Source: Ehretia macrophylla (taxonomy: Eukaryota > Streptophyta > Magnoliopsida > Boraginales > Ehretiaceae). Taken from it: a stretch of DNA of 64,000 bases. Of this stretch, positions 46,269 through 58,240 are shown piece after piece. Both the position numbers and the translations under genes were made by a program. The notes below the pieces were generated by a model, which had not been told where the DNA came from, made no database searches, and worked only from the letters and a program-made list of their open reading frames with translations. Position 1 is the stretch's first letter. The number at the start of each line of letters is the position of its first letter. The stretch is from assembly GCA_037974665.1 (NCBI GenBank), contig CM075780.1, positions 55,159,594 through 55,223,593 of the forward strand, given 5' to 3'.

Positions 46269-46280
46269 TGGTATCAAGAG
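46269..46280 (+). other. Primer-binding site of the Copia element
   Basis: TGGTATCAAGAG abuts the LTR end and matches the 3' end of initiator tRNA-Met. It marks the start of the internal region. Confidence 0.85.
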
Positions 46281-46327
46281 CTTAAGGGGCTCTTAACAAC
46301 AATCTTGTCTAGTAAAGCTCAACAACT

Positions 46328-49300
46328 ATGACTACTCAAGGTGCTAATTCTTCTTCTACCAGTTCTAGTTCTGGTTTAGTACCGACAATTCGTATCCGTT
46401 CCCCTACCTTCACAGAAGGAAAGCTTGATGACACGAACTATCTTTTGTAAAAGTTCAAAATCACTACAGTTCTGGACTCCTACGAACTCCTTGATACAGT
46501 GTTAGGCACAGATGCAGAACCAGTTGCAGTTCGTGCTAAAGATGACACAAAAAAGGTCACACCTCCAGATCCTCAGTTTGTCAAAGAATGAATGAGACGA
46601 AATGTTGATGCACTTTGTGCAATTGTAACAAGTGTTCAGGATTCCATCCTTACTCTAATTCAACACACAACCAAGGCAACTGAAGCTTAGAACATACTGA
46701 GAAATCAGTATGAAACAAGGAATCAAACTCGCATTCAGAACTTGGAGAATCAGTTAGCTGCTGGGAAATTAAGTGAAGATAAAGCAGCTGAGTCATTTAT
46801 CAGTAGGATGAAAAACCTACGTGATCAAATGGCTGCAGTTGGTATTGCCAAATTAACCGAGGAACTAGCTCGAAGGTGCATCAGAGTGTTGCCTCTAAAA
46901 TTTGACGGCTTTATGACAACACTCAATACATAAGTTCACATTCCTCCTTTGACGTTTGAAGAATTCACTACAATGTTGATGGAGGAAGAGATGAGACTAA
47001 AAAGCAGAGAAAATCAACTTGACTCTGCCATTGTAGCCAAAGCGAGGAGTAGCCAAGAAGAAAAAAAGAAAGGAAAGAAGAAGACGTTCTCTGGATCGTG
47101 CTACAACTGCAACAAGAAAGGCCATGCTGTCAAAGATTGCAGGAAACGAATCCATGACGTGAAGAACAAAACTCTAAAGCCAAATTGGAGAAATAAAGAA
47201 TCTGCCAATACGGCTGAAACAGAAGTGCATCTGTTTACTGTAACAGATGTATCGGAGGAAACGTGTACTAGCGCACATGTACATCAAACAAGTGCATGGG
47301 TGTTAGATAGTGGAGCTTCTCGACACATGACCAATAAGAAAGAGTTATATGACTCCATAAAACCTCTACAAGAACCAATGAATGTTGTCGTCGGGAATAA
47401 TGCTAGGTGTCCCATTGAGGGCACTGGAACCATCTTGCTCGTGTCTAAAGATGAAGGAATCAAGAAGCTGTCCAACGTACTCTTTGTACCCCATATCACT
47501 ATAAATTTGTTATTTGTAGCTGCTATTACAGATAATAATTTAGAAGTGCGGTTCAAGAAGACAGAAGCTTTGATTCTTGACAAGGATCAAAATATAGTAA
47601 GTAAAGGTATTCACAAAAATAACCTTTACGAAATCAGCTCTCTTTCTGCCGTCGTGGATGCCAAAACAAGTCAACTTTGGCATGAAAGGTTCGGGCACAT
47701 TTCCTATCTTGTGTTAAAGGAAATACAAAAGAAGAAGATGGTCGTTGACTTGCCTTCAATTGAAGAAGTTAAAGGACCATGTAAAACTTGTATGCTGGGC
47801 AAGCAACATAGACAGTTATTTCTCAAAAAGAGTCATAACCGATCAAAGGCTCCTCTAGAATTGGTACATGTTGACCTCTGCGGAAAAATGACTACCACGG
47901 CATTGAGAGGATCTTCCTACTTTATGCTGTTAGTTGACGATTTTAGTAGGAAGATGTAGGTGTATTTCCTTCGGGACAAGGCTAATACTCTTGAAAAGTT
48001 TAAAGTGTAGCACAAACTTGTGACAAATGATAACACAACTTAGTTGAAGAAACTTCGTACCGATCATGGAGGGGAATTCTGTTCTACAGAGTTTACCAAC
48101 TACTGTAACAAGCTTGGGATTAAGCGCCAATTGATTGCTCCTTACACACCACAACAAAATGGAGTTGTGGAATGAAGAAATCGAACAATTGTAAAAATGG
48201 CTCGATGCATGCTGAAAGGTGTTGGCCTACCTGACATATTCTGGGCTGAAGCAGTCAACACAATGGTGTACATCCTCCATCGATGCTCAACCAGGGCATT
48301 CAACGATAAGACTCCTAACTAGGCTTATTATAGTACGAAACCTTCTGTGTCTCATTTAAGAAAATTTGGGTGTGAGTGTTTTGTATACGTCCCAAATGAA
48401 AATAGAAAAAAATAGGATGACAAGAGCAAGAAGGGTATTTTTTTAGGATATAGTGAAGAGTCTAAAGTATACAGACTCTATGATGTAGAGGCCAAGAAGG
48501 TGGTCATAAGCCGAGATGTGGTATTTGATGAGCGACTACACTCAATAGAGGATAGCGGTCCTGCTATTTCGTCATCAACCGATGAAGTAATCCACCAAGT
48601 GCTTGAACAAAAACCATTGAACAATGAAAAAGTCTCTAATGATTAGGAGACTGAAGACCAACCTGTTGTACCCACAAAGAAGCCACAATCGAAGTGGTTC
48701 CAATAGCTCTTGGACAAAAGAAATCCAGGAGTTGTTGATGATAGTCCACATCTTGATGGGCTAAGAAGGTCAAAGAGAATAGAGGAGCAAAATCGATCAG
48801 GACAACAGTTAGTAAACATGGCTTTGATGACTCAAATCATCAAGACGGTAAAAGAACCGGTAACTGTGGAGGAAGCCATGTCAGATCCAAATTGGAGAGT
48901 AGCTATGCAAGCCGAGTATGATAGTATCATGAAAAATGACACTTGGGAGATCATTGAAAAGCCACTGAACATAAAAATCATCGGCACCAAATGGATCTGG
49001 AAAGTGAAGTACAAGGCAGATGGAAGTCTTGAAAAATACAAGGCACGCCTTGTAGCACAAGGATTTTCGCAAGTTGAAGGTTTTGATGTATATGAAACCT
49101 TTGCTCCAACAACAAAAATGACAACAATCAGGTTAGTTGTTGCAGCTGCCGTGCATTATGGATGGATTGTACATCAAATGGATGTCAAGTCAGTTTTCCT
49201 TAATGGGCAACTTGAAGAAGAAGTCTACATTGCACAACCCCTTGGCTTCTAAATACCAGACGAAGAAGAAAAAGTCTGCAAATTGGAGAAGGCTTTATAT

Positions 49301-50376
49301 GGGTTAAAGCAAGCACCACGAGCTTGGTACAAACGTATAGACTCTTTCTTCTTGTAGCATGGTTTCTGTAGAAACAAATCAGAGGCCAATTTGTATGTTC
49401 TAAGTGAACAAGGAAAGAAGGTAATTGTAATCCTATATGTGGATGATCTTGTAATCACTGGTGACCATGAAGATAATATTCGGAAGACGCAAGAATGGTT
49501 GAGCCAAGAATTTGAAATGACAAATCTTGGTCTTCTTCATTATCGCTTGGGAATCGAGGTATGGCAAAAACCTCATACTATCTTCATCTCACAGCAACGA
49601 TATGTTCGTGAGCTCTTGACTGCATTTGGTATGTCCAAGTATAAGCCAATTGTCACCCCAATGGAAGTGAATACAAAGCTATCAGTTGATGATCCTTCAG
49701 AACAAGTTGATAACAAGCTCTATAGAAGGTTGGTAGGAAGTTTAATATTCCTTTATAACATAAGACCATATATTAGTTATGTTGTGGGAGTTCTTAGTCG
49801 GTTTTCAAATAAACCGAGACAAAGTCATTGGCAAGCAGGGATGCGGGTCCTCAAATATCTCAAAGGCACATTGGAGTATGACATATCATACAAGTCTGAA
49901 GATACTTTATCTGGGTACTGTGACTCAGACTGGGCTGGTGATATTGACTCAAGAAAATCTGTTACACGTTACGTATTCATATTCGGTGGAGGAATCATCT
50001 CATGGGTAGTAAGAAGCAACCCGTTGTTTTATTTTCATCAACAAAGGTGGAATACAAGGCTGCTTGTGTAGCATCCTGTGAAGCTGTTTGGCTACGACAC
50101 ATCATGACTGATATTGGCATTCCAATAGAGGAAGCAACAATGTTGAAATGTGACAGTCAGAGTTGTATAGCCATGTCACAGAATCTGGTATTTCATGCTA
50201 GAACAAAACACATAGAGATTCAGTATCACTATGTGAGGGAACTAATCGAGGAAGGTGAAATCTACATGGAGTACTGCCCTATAGAAGATAATTGTGCAGA
50301 TATCTTCACCAAAGCGTTAGGGAGCGTCCAGTTGAACAAGTATCTTCAAATATTGGATATTGGCCCAATAGCTTAG
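46328..50376 (+). pseudogene. Copia gag-pol polyprotein, nearly full length but inactivated by stops and a frameshift
   Basis: The frame starts at ATG 46328 (MTTQGANSSSTSSS). Gag runs to about 47090, and the zinc knuckle CYNCNKKGHAVKDC is at 47098-47140. The protease motif is WVLDSGASRHM near 47300. The integrase has HERFGHIS, CKTCMLGKQHR, LVHVDLCG, RTDHGGEF and TPQQNGVVE. The RT has [31 protein letters not shown] and VILYVDDLVITGD. RNase H contains YCDSDWAGDIDSRKS, SSTKVEYKA and HIEIQYHYVRE, ending at 50376. In-frame stops occur at 46448, 46589, 46688, 46931, 47957, 48008, 48041, 48173, 48320, 48413, 48644, 48704, 49250 and 49355. One base is lost near 50002. Otherwise the protein is collinear with active Copia elements. 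Confidence 0.95.
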
Positions 50377-50395
50377 TCAACATGAGGTGAACATT

Positions 50396-50421
50396 AAGAG
50401 GGAGGGGGGAGGGGGGAGGGG
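50396..50421 (+). other. Polypurine tract of the Copia element
   Basis: An uninterrupted run of G and A (AGAGGGAGGGGGGAGG and onward) sits directly before the 3' LTR start TGTTGGTATATG. It is the plus-strand primer site. Confidence 0.85.
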
Positions 50422-51034
50422 TGTTGGTATATGTCAATATCCACCTTCTCATAATAAGTATCGTTAATTTATGTGGTAGCATAAATTAATGATTCTGACT
50501 TTAAACGTCGATAAGGTCAAAAGAGACCGCGATGGCTACAAGAAAGAAGTTCAGGAATTTGGAGTTACCTAAGAGGACATCGGGATGATGCAATGCTAAA
50601 GTCAGCAAATTTGACCAAATGAAGTTTCCTTGAAGTTGACTTGGATGCTAGCCACCCATGTGATAAATATGGGTGATCAATACTTTGAACATGGTTGGTA
50701 AAGCCAACCAAGATGGAAATATTTGATAGGAAAGTATCTTATGGTGGGCTAGTTAAATTCTATAGTCTCCTATAGCGGGCTAGTTGAATTCTATAAATAG
50801 TCATGCATTAGTTCATCAAATTCATCCACAACACAACTCCAAACACAATCCTAAGTTAGTCTTTCTTTCTTGTATTCTTCTTATAAGTCCAGAAGCCATT
50901 GAAGCTCTAATCTTGAGAGCGCACGGTGGAAAAATTATCTTGTAAGTGTTATATTGAATTGTTATAAAGAGTAGTGTTGTTTTTCTACTTGATTGTTATT
51001 AAGACGTTTCTAAAAAATTTGTTATATTCTTACA
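50422..51034 (+). repeat. 3' LTR of the Copia element (613 bp)
   Basis: It starts TGTTGGTATATGTC and ends TATATTCTTACA. A TATAAATAG motif at about 50795 is a likely LTR promoter. Its last 288 bp match the truncated 5' LTR. No target duplication can be tested because the 5' end is missing. Confidence 0.9.
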
Positions 51035-51049
51035 TACACAACCCAAGCA

Positions 51050-51365
51050 TCTTAGTGGGGTTGGATTTAAAGAGCTCTATCTTTTCAACCTTTATCTCCA
51101 TGTAAAGCATGCTTGGAGACTCCTCAAATACTAACTCTATGCTTTCCAAGGTCCTTAAAGGAGTTTACTTCAAAGATCATGATTTTGTGCATGCTAAAGT
51201 TGACAGCCGCCCCTTTTGGGGCTAGAGAAGTGTTATTAATGCCCGAGACTTCTTGTTCAAAGACTGCAAATGGGCTCTTGGTGATGGTAGCACCATCAAT
51301 ATCTGGACAGACTTGGCTACCTCATACCAAATCAAATGCCAGACCTCAAGGGATCTCGCTTAAAA
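51050..51365 (+). pseudogene. LINE-type retrotransposon fragment (3' end of ORF2)
   Basis: Translation in shifting frames gives KHAWRLLKY, KGVYFKDHDFVHAKVDSRP, RSVINARDFLFKDCKWALG and DGSTINIWTD. This matches the conserved region after the RT in plant LINE elements (K.AWRLL...GDG.S..IW.D). Frameshifts and a stop show decay. It abuts the Copia 3' LTR on the left and the GGGTTTGTTTGG-type repeat on the right. Confidence 0.8.
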
Positions 51366-51381
51366 ATGTTCAAGAGCCTTT

Positions 51382-51600
51382 AGGGTTGTTTGAAAGTGTT
51401 TTAAAAAATAGTTTTTTTTTTTTTTTTTGTTTTCAAAAATAAAAAAATAAAAAAACTTGTTTGACATGAGTTGTTTTCGAAAATTATTTTCAAAAACTGT
51501 TTTGGAAAATATGTTTTAAAAAACAAGAAAACAAGAACAACTTTTTAATGTTTTCAGGTGTTTTCGTTTCCTTTTTTCTTCTCCATGACATACATGAACA
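51382..51600 (+). repeat. GGGTTGTTTG-type repeat segment left of the second CA array
   Basis: It starts GGGTTGTTTGAAAGTGTTTT and contains AAACTTGTTTGACATG and several TTTTCAAAA blocks, as at 2688-2836. Its repeated placement directly left of a CA arm links the two arrays. Confidence 0.5.
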
Positions 51601-51637
51601 TAATTTTTTTTCTCAGTGTTAACAGTTAAAGTGCGCC

Positions 51638-52749
51638 CACACATACACATACACACATATACACACACACTCACACACACTCATACATACACACACATAC
51701 ACTTACATACTTACACACACGCACACACACACACATTCATACACACAAACATATACATACATACTCACAATCATATACACACACTCGCACTTATACACAC
51801 TCATACACAAACACACACATACATATATACATACACACACTCACACACACACACACACACTCACACACACACACTTTCATACACGTACACGCACTCACAC
51901 ACACATACACACACACACACATAATCACACTCACACTCACACACTCTCTCTCACACATACACACACACACACACACACTCTCTCCCTCTCTCACTTTCTC
52001 TCATACATATACATACATACTCACATATACATACATACACACACACATAGACACACACATATATACTCACACTCACACACACACACACACTCACACACTC
52101 ACTCACACACACACTCTTTCACAAACATACACTCTTACACACACTCTCTCACACATATATTTCATACATACACATACACACTATAATTGCAATATGAGTA
52201 TGTGTATGTATATATGTATGTGTGTATGTGTGAGATAGTGTATGTATGTGTGCGTGAGAGTGTGTGACTATGTGTGTGTGTATGTGTCTGAGTATGTATG
52301 TGTGTGAGTATGTGTATATGTGTATATGTATGTGTGAATGTGTATGTATGGGTGTGTGTATGTATGTGTGTGTTTATATGTATGAGTGTGTGTGTGTGGA
52401 CTAATGTGTTAGTGTATGTATATGTGTGTGAGTATGTGTATGTGTGTATGTATAAGTGTGTATATGTATGTGTGTGTGTGAGTGTGTGAGCGTGTGTGTA
52501 TGTGAGTGTATGTGTATATGTATGTGTAAGTGTGTATATGTATATGTGTGTTTATTTGTATGAGTGTGTGTGTATGGGCTAATGTGTGAGTGTATGTATA
52601 TGTGTGTGAGTGAATGTATGTATGTATATATGTATGAGTGTGTATATATATATATGTGTAAGTGTGAGTGTGAGTTTGTGTGTGTGTGAGTGTGTGTGTG
52701 TGTGTGTGTATGTGTGTGTGAGTTTGTGTCTATGTGTATATGTATATGT
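51638..52749. repeat. 1.1-kb (CA)n-(TG)n palindrome centred on ATTGCAAT
   Basis: From 51638 to 52182 the + strand is CA/TACA/CTCA units; from 52197 to 52749 it is TG/TATG/TGAG units. The arms are about 545 and 553 bp and meet at ATTGCAAT (52186-52193), itself an 8-bp palindrome. The arrangement can fold into a very long imperfect hairpin. Open frames of Thr/His and Cys/Val repeats are artefacts. The right arm ends inside a Copia gag gene. Confidence 0.9.
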
Positions 52750-52997
52750 TCTCGTGTTGACATTGAAGCCAAAACATAGCTTCTGACCTTCAACATATCA
52801 TCACGCCATTTCCTAAAGGTTTCCAATTCCTCTTCAGTTGCCTCCTCAGGCAACTCTTAAGGAAGTGAACCATCAAACACATATTCAATCTTCTCGGATC
52901 TCAGTATAATTTTTAAGTTGCGGAACCAGTCAGCAAAATTTGGTCCGGTCAAACAGTTTTTATCTAGGATAGTTGCAAGAGGATTCATTTTTGACAT
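52750..52997 (-). pseudogene. Copia gag N-terminal fragment
   Basis: The minus-strand frame begins at 52997 with MSKMNPLATILDKNCLTGPN and continues FADWFRNLKIILRSEKIEYV, a stop, then ELPEEATEEELETFRKWRDD and KVRSYVLASMS. This is the typical start of gag in plant Copia elements with long leaders. It breaks off where the TG arm begins; the rest of the element is absent to the left. The in-frame stop at 52858-52860 confirms inactivation. Confidence 0.88.
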
Positions 52998-55055
52998 GTA
53001 ACTGTAAAAATTAATTAATTGAAATTAGATAACGTATTATTAACTACTTGACTTGGGTCTTTAAATCAAATAGTACCCCCACTAAATTTTTCAGATTCCA
53101 CACTTCCCTAGTAGAAAACGAAAAATCAAATAAATAATTTTCTTAGTGGATTGGGGGGCCCATTAATTTTTGTTTCACCTCACATTATAGATTCTTGGTG
53201 ATACAAATCCCAATTTAATTGCCTACAATTCCCTTGACCTCACATTATAAATTTTTGGTCTCTAAGAATTATTTAAGTCAAACCCATTATCCTAGAAAAT
53301 TTGGATCAATGCAATACCAACCCCTCACATAATAGATTTTTGGTAGCCAGTAAGAATCCAAATTCTCCTACATCTCATGTTTTATAGACTTAGTTTACAT
53401 ATTAATACAAATAAATAGCCCCTATGTGTCCACAGCCAGCTACTCACTTGCCTAACACATAAACTAATCTATGATAATAGAAGGCAATAATATAATCTAC
53501 TCTTATACTACATCATTATTAACTTAATATTTGGAGTAGAAAGATTTGTCGGTCTTTAATTAAGGTACTTTTCACATGCTTCTGGTTTCAATTTATCTCA
53601 TAAACTAAACTAGAAACATTCATGCATTTAATATATATTGCATAATAAATAAATGCATGTAAATAAATAGGATGATCATGGACTAAGAGCACTATCAACC
53701 CGAGCCACTAGGTTGAATTCTTAAAATAAAATTAGGGCCCAATAATTGGGCTACTCCTTGTTGGGCTTCACAAAACTCTTTTTGCAAACCGGGTCCACCA
53801 ACTCCTTGATGCGTCATGCTTGATATTCTTGTTACATTTATGTAAATAGATTCCTAATCTAATGGGATACATAAATGGGAATAGGGGTTTTACATTATCA
53901 AAATGGGTAAGAGGCATGCAAGCCCCATTTAAATAATTTACATAAAATACAAATGAATAAATAAATAAATAAACTTACATTCATGCATTCATCCATTCTA
54001 GTCCATGATCATCCAAGCATATAATCATAAATATAATAGGTAATCCACGAATATGACACAATTAATTTTCTTGATATAATCTCATTATATCTAGTTGTCT
54101 AAATTTAATAAACTATTTATTAACTAAGCAAAATATCTCATATTTTAAAATAAATAAAACACATTTTATTTATTGACTATAATTAATAAACAATTTATTA
54201 ATTGAATCTCTTAATATCCTTTTGGGCTTTAAATAACATGGAGTTTTCTTAAAATAAAGTTATGGGCTAAATTAATAAAAACCAACCTTTTTATTAAAAC
54301 ATATTCAGCCCAAACATTTTAAAACCACTATTTTAAAACAACTCATCAAAGTCCAAAAACCTCTAATATCCCAATTAAAAAAAATAAAAAATAAAAACAA
54401 AAACAAGGTCCAAAACCCATCAACCTATGACACTTGGGTCATGGGTTTCAGACCTGGATCCGGATCCAAAACGGATCCAGATCTGGGTCAAGAAACCCTA
54501 ACCCAAAATAATTAATTTTTTTTTCTTTCTTTCTTTCTCCTTCCCTACGCCCCCCCCTCCCTTTTCATTTTCCTTTCCCTTTTCCTTTTCCACCATGGCT
54601 GAACCTTGCAACCATGGTGGCAGCCATGGCAACGGCGCTGCCTTCTTGTGTAGCGCTGCCAGGCAGCGTGTGGCAGCAGCCACACGGAAATGCAGTGCCC
54701 AACAGTGCCTCATGGCACTGCTGGGTGCAGCAGCTGCCTTTGGTGCCGCCACAGTAGCACCAAAACGCCGCTGTTGAGAGGGGCAAAATTTTTTTTTTCT
54801 TTTATTTTAAAACTGATTTTAAAATATGTAAAGAATCTGAAAAATATGTTGATAAACATATAAAAACAGAACAATGAAATTTTTAGAAAAACTCTTTTCA
54901 TAAAATTTTTAATTATGCAAAACAATTTTTCACATAATATTGGGAAGAAACTAATGGGCTATAATTTTATTAAAATTAAACAACTTTAATATCAAATATA
55001 AGAGATATAAGAAATTGTGCCATAAACGTTAAATCGCATAAGAAACATTAACGGT
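52998..55055 (-). other. Long leader (5' untranslated region) of the minus-strand Copia
   Basis: About 2 kb separate the primer-binding site from the gag ATG. The leader is AT-rich except for a CT-rich tract at 54520-54590 and a GC-rich block at 54595-54780. No other gene is evident. Confidence 0.6.
54595..54780. other. GC-rich block open in several frames, possible captured gene piece
   Basis: The block is far more GC-rich than its surroundings and is open on both strands. It encodes Ala/Cys/Gly-rich peptides such as AAFLCSAARQRVAAATRKC on the plus strand and SSAMRHCWALHFRVAAATRC on the minus strand. GCAGC/GCTGC repeats explain the multi-frame openness. I recognise no domain. Confidence 0.35.
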
Positions 55056-55068
55056 GGCTCTGATACCA
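55056..55068 (-). other. Primer-binding site of the minus-strand Copia
   Basis: Minus-strand TGGTATCAGAGCC is a perfect canonical tRNA-Met site, one base from the LTR end CCCAACA. Confidence 0.9.
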
Positions 55069-55069
55069 C

Positions 55070-56543
55070 TGTTGGGAAATATACATGACAATTAAAATAA
55101 TTGCGCAGCAGAAATAAATCATGTATCCGTTCATGTTTAATTATGCATATTTAAATAAGATAATAATTTAATCTAATTAAACTAAATCTGCAATAGTTCT
55201 AGGATTACCTCTTGAAGCGTAGTTTGATATAGAATCTGAATCAAGCTCCCCACGTGTGAAGCCTCCAAGATTGATCCACACAGAATCTGCACTTATTAAT
55301 TGAATTTCTACCCCCACTAGGTTTATAGAGAAATCCTATATATTTTTCTAACTGATAAATTGTGCTACCTCTTTCTCTGTCAGAATAGTTCTATATATAG
55401 GAAAACACATATGACCTAAGTCATAAGTGGTTGGTCTTAAACTTACCAGTCTTGGGCTCCATAATAATCAGATCACTATCTATCTACTACGAGCCAAATT
55501 AAATTTATATTTAGGATGATCCTAAATTTAATTTAATCTTTTCTCTAATCCAATTAATCTGTAAATTTCATTTGTGTGTGACCTCTCAGGTTCATATTTA
55601 ATCGGCAGCGAATAATTAATTCAACCAATTAATTAAATTAGAACTCTTTCTAATTAATTTACAAATCGTGAGTGATACCTAGTAGTGTATCACGATTACC
55701 CAATTAAAGATGAAGTGCAAGTATACGAACCCATTTAGTAATTTCTATACAATCAAATCCTACTGTCTCAACTATCCCAATCAAGCCAGAGTCATGGATT
55801 GGGTCGTCAAACTCTCTTACTCGACCATATGCCAAAACCTAATTAATTAGTGACTAATGAATAATTCGTGAAACGACTTTCACTATTTCACCTTGGCCAA
55901 GGATTTCAAGTCACTCAATTAATCAGATTGTATAAGACACCCAATTGACAGTTTCCGTATCTACACATGCATTTCTCCATGACGGAATAAATCACAACCA
56001 CTGAATACATTGTCTAATCCATGATTAGGACTAGCTTATCTGCACCAGCAAATCATGACATTCCTAATCATGAAATAATCGTAGTGTCTCAAGTCTGAGG
56101 ATTAATTGCATAATTACATGATACAAAGAATTATTGACATTCCATATAATTCGTTATATCGGTGGTCAAATCCAGTTACCTATTCACAATAAATACTTAT
56201 ACATCTACTATAACGATATGTGACAAATCGCCTAAACTGATATCTCATATAATTTGGTTAGTAGACTATAATCCGATCTATCCGGATAAACTAACGCCCA
56301 ATTAGTTTATCCTATGATCGGGAATAACTTTTAGAATATATTCATGATTATAGATTCCGTCACTCATATTCTTACTTCTAAGGATAGAATCTATAAATAG
56401 TATTCTAAGGACTTTATTTATTTAATCAAAACATTAATAATAAATAAATAAACTGCCCATATTAAATGAATTAATAAATTAAATAACACATTATCCATAA
56501 TTCTAAAATACAATTTATTGACTTTTGGGCATTATTTCTAACA
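55070..56543 (-). repeat. 5' LTR of the minus-strand Copia (1474 bp)
   Basis: On the minus strand it starts TGTTAGAAATAATGCCC and ends TATTTCCCAACA. It is followed on the right by GCTAC (the expected target duplication), which belongs to the RT gene of the Copia fragment at 56544, so this element inserted into that one. The partner LTR is not in the window. Confidence 0.88.
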
Positions 56544-57890
56544 GCTACAAGACACGACTAGTAGCCAAAGGTTACAATCAATAAGAAGGGTTCGACTACA
56601 CTGAGACCTTCAGTCCTGTTATAAAACCCACCACTATTCGTGTTGTGCTGTCTCTTGAGATTTCTCGAAACAGGATTATCAAATAACTTGATGTTAATAA
56701 CGCATTTCTATATGGTATTTTACAAGAAGATGTTTACATGGCTCAACCACTGGGTTTTGTTCATCCGTCATATTCGTCCTATGTGTATAAGCTTCAGAAT
56801 GCAATTTATGGGCTCAAACAAGCTCCTAGGGTCTGGTTCTCACGACTTAACACCTTTCTTCTACAACTTGGTTTTACTTCTTTGTGTCTGATAATTCATT
56901 TTCCATTCGACATTCCCCCCAAGATACAGTGTTTGTGTTCGTCTATGTTGATGACATTCTTGTTACCAATCAGGCTCCAAAAGCAGTCAACTCTGCCCTA
57001 GTTGCACTCGATCGTCAATTTTCCATCAAGGATCTTGGCACCATATCCTTTTTTCTTGGCATATAAGCTGAACCTGTTCGCAATTGTCTATTTTTTAGCC
57101 AAACAAAATATGTTACTAATCTTATTTGTCTTGCAGGACTTCAGGTTACTAAGCCTGTCTCGACTCCTCTAGCCACTTCACAAATACTCTCCCAGTATGC
57201 CTTGATCCTAAACTCTATCACAGCATGGTGCATGCACTACAATATCTCACTATTACTCGACTAGATCTTGCCTTTGCGGTTAACAAATAATGTCAATTTA
57301 TGCACTCCCTCATTGAAGTACATTGGACAGTTGTAAAAAGAATTTTGCGTTATGTTAAAGGCACGTTGGGTTATGGTCTTTCAATTAAGTGTTCTTCAGA
57401 CATTCAATTGCACGCCTATTCAAATATGGACGAGGCTGGTTTTCCTGATGATCAAAGAAGTACTCATGGCTATTGTGTTTACTTGGGTCCAAATCTAGTT
57501 TCATGGGCTACCAAGAAGCAATCTACGACTTTGAGATCGAGTACTGAGGCGGAGTACAAGGCAATTACCTTTGCCACTACGGAGTTATGCTGGATACAAT
57601 CTCTTCTTGCTGAGCTAAAAAACCTTTCACCGATGGAACCATTTCTATGGTGTGACAATATAGGGGCAACGTAACATATCTCATAGCGAATCAGATTTTT
57701 CATGCCCACACAAAACATATAGAAATAGATGTACACTTTGTCAGGGAAAAGGTTGCATCTGGCTCTTTACGTATGTGATTCATATCCACTATTGATCAGC
57801 TTGCATAAATTATGACGAAACCTCTATCCAAAGCACGATTTGCTACACTCCGACACAAACTCACTATTCAAGAACCGACTTCGCTTGAGA
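56544..57890 (+). pseudogene. Copia reverse transcriptase and RNase H fragment
   Basis: The frame opens with YKTRLVAKGYNQ, stop, EGFDYTETFSP. It continues [51 protein letters not shown] (catalytic YVDD) and SIKDLGTISFFLGI. RNase H follows with [39 protein letters not shown] and [10 protein letters not shown]. Several stops and frameshifts inactivate it. Its 5' part was cut off by the Copia LTR at 55070-56543. Style fits the Ale/Retrofit lineage. Confidence 0.9.
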
Positions 57891-57897
57891 GGGTGCG

Positions 57898-58060
57898 ATA
57901 ATGACTTCTAATATTTGTTTTGAATATTTGTGTAATCATTTGTACTTATCTTATCCTAACTGTGTATGCTTATCAAGTTTAACCTTGTACTATATATTAT
58001 CCCACTGTACATCATTTTGATCAATGAAATACAAAACACATTGCAACCTGAATCTCTACA
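57898..58060 (+). repeat. Short 3' LTR of the Copia fragment
   Basis: It begins after the purine-rich GAGAGGGTGCG with TAATGACTTCTAATATTTG and ends AATCTCTACA. It resembles the LTR at 12241-12444, which indicates the same family. Confidence 0.6.
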
Positions 58061-58084
58061 ATACCAGTAAGGTAAATGCAAAAA

Positions 58085-58240
58085 ATTTAAAGTATTGTTG
58101 TGCTCACTTACTGAATACTTGTTATCGAGTTAAAAGTTAAAGCATTGTTATGCTCACTTATCGAATACTTGTTATTGGGTTAAAAGTTAATGCAAAAAAA
58201 TTAAAGCATTTTTATGTGCACTTATCGAATGCTATTCGAC
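58085..58240 (+). repeat. Three imperfect ~60-bp tandem repeats
   Basis: The unit contains TTAAAG.ATT.TT.TG, then GCTCACTTA..GAATACTTGT, and GGGTTAAAAGTTAA. It recurs at about 58085, 58137 and 58198. The following stretch 58241-59916 holds no recognised gene; it forms the upstream region of the MBD gene and is AT-rich. Confidence 0.65.

Noticed and set aside
52401-52853. 150-codon minus-strand frame with a His/Thr repeat tail
   Set aside because: Only its first ~37 residues are real (Copia gag); the rest is the TG/CA array read through.
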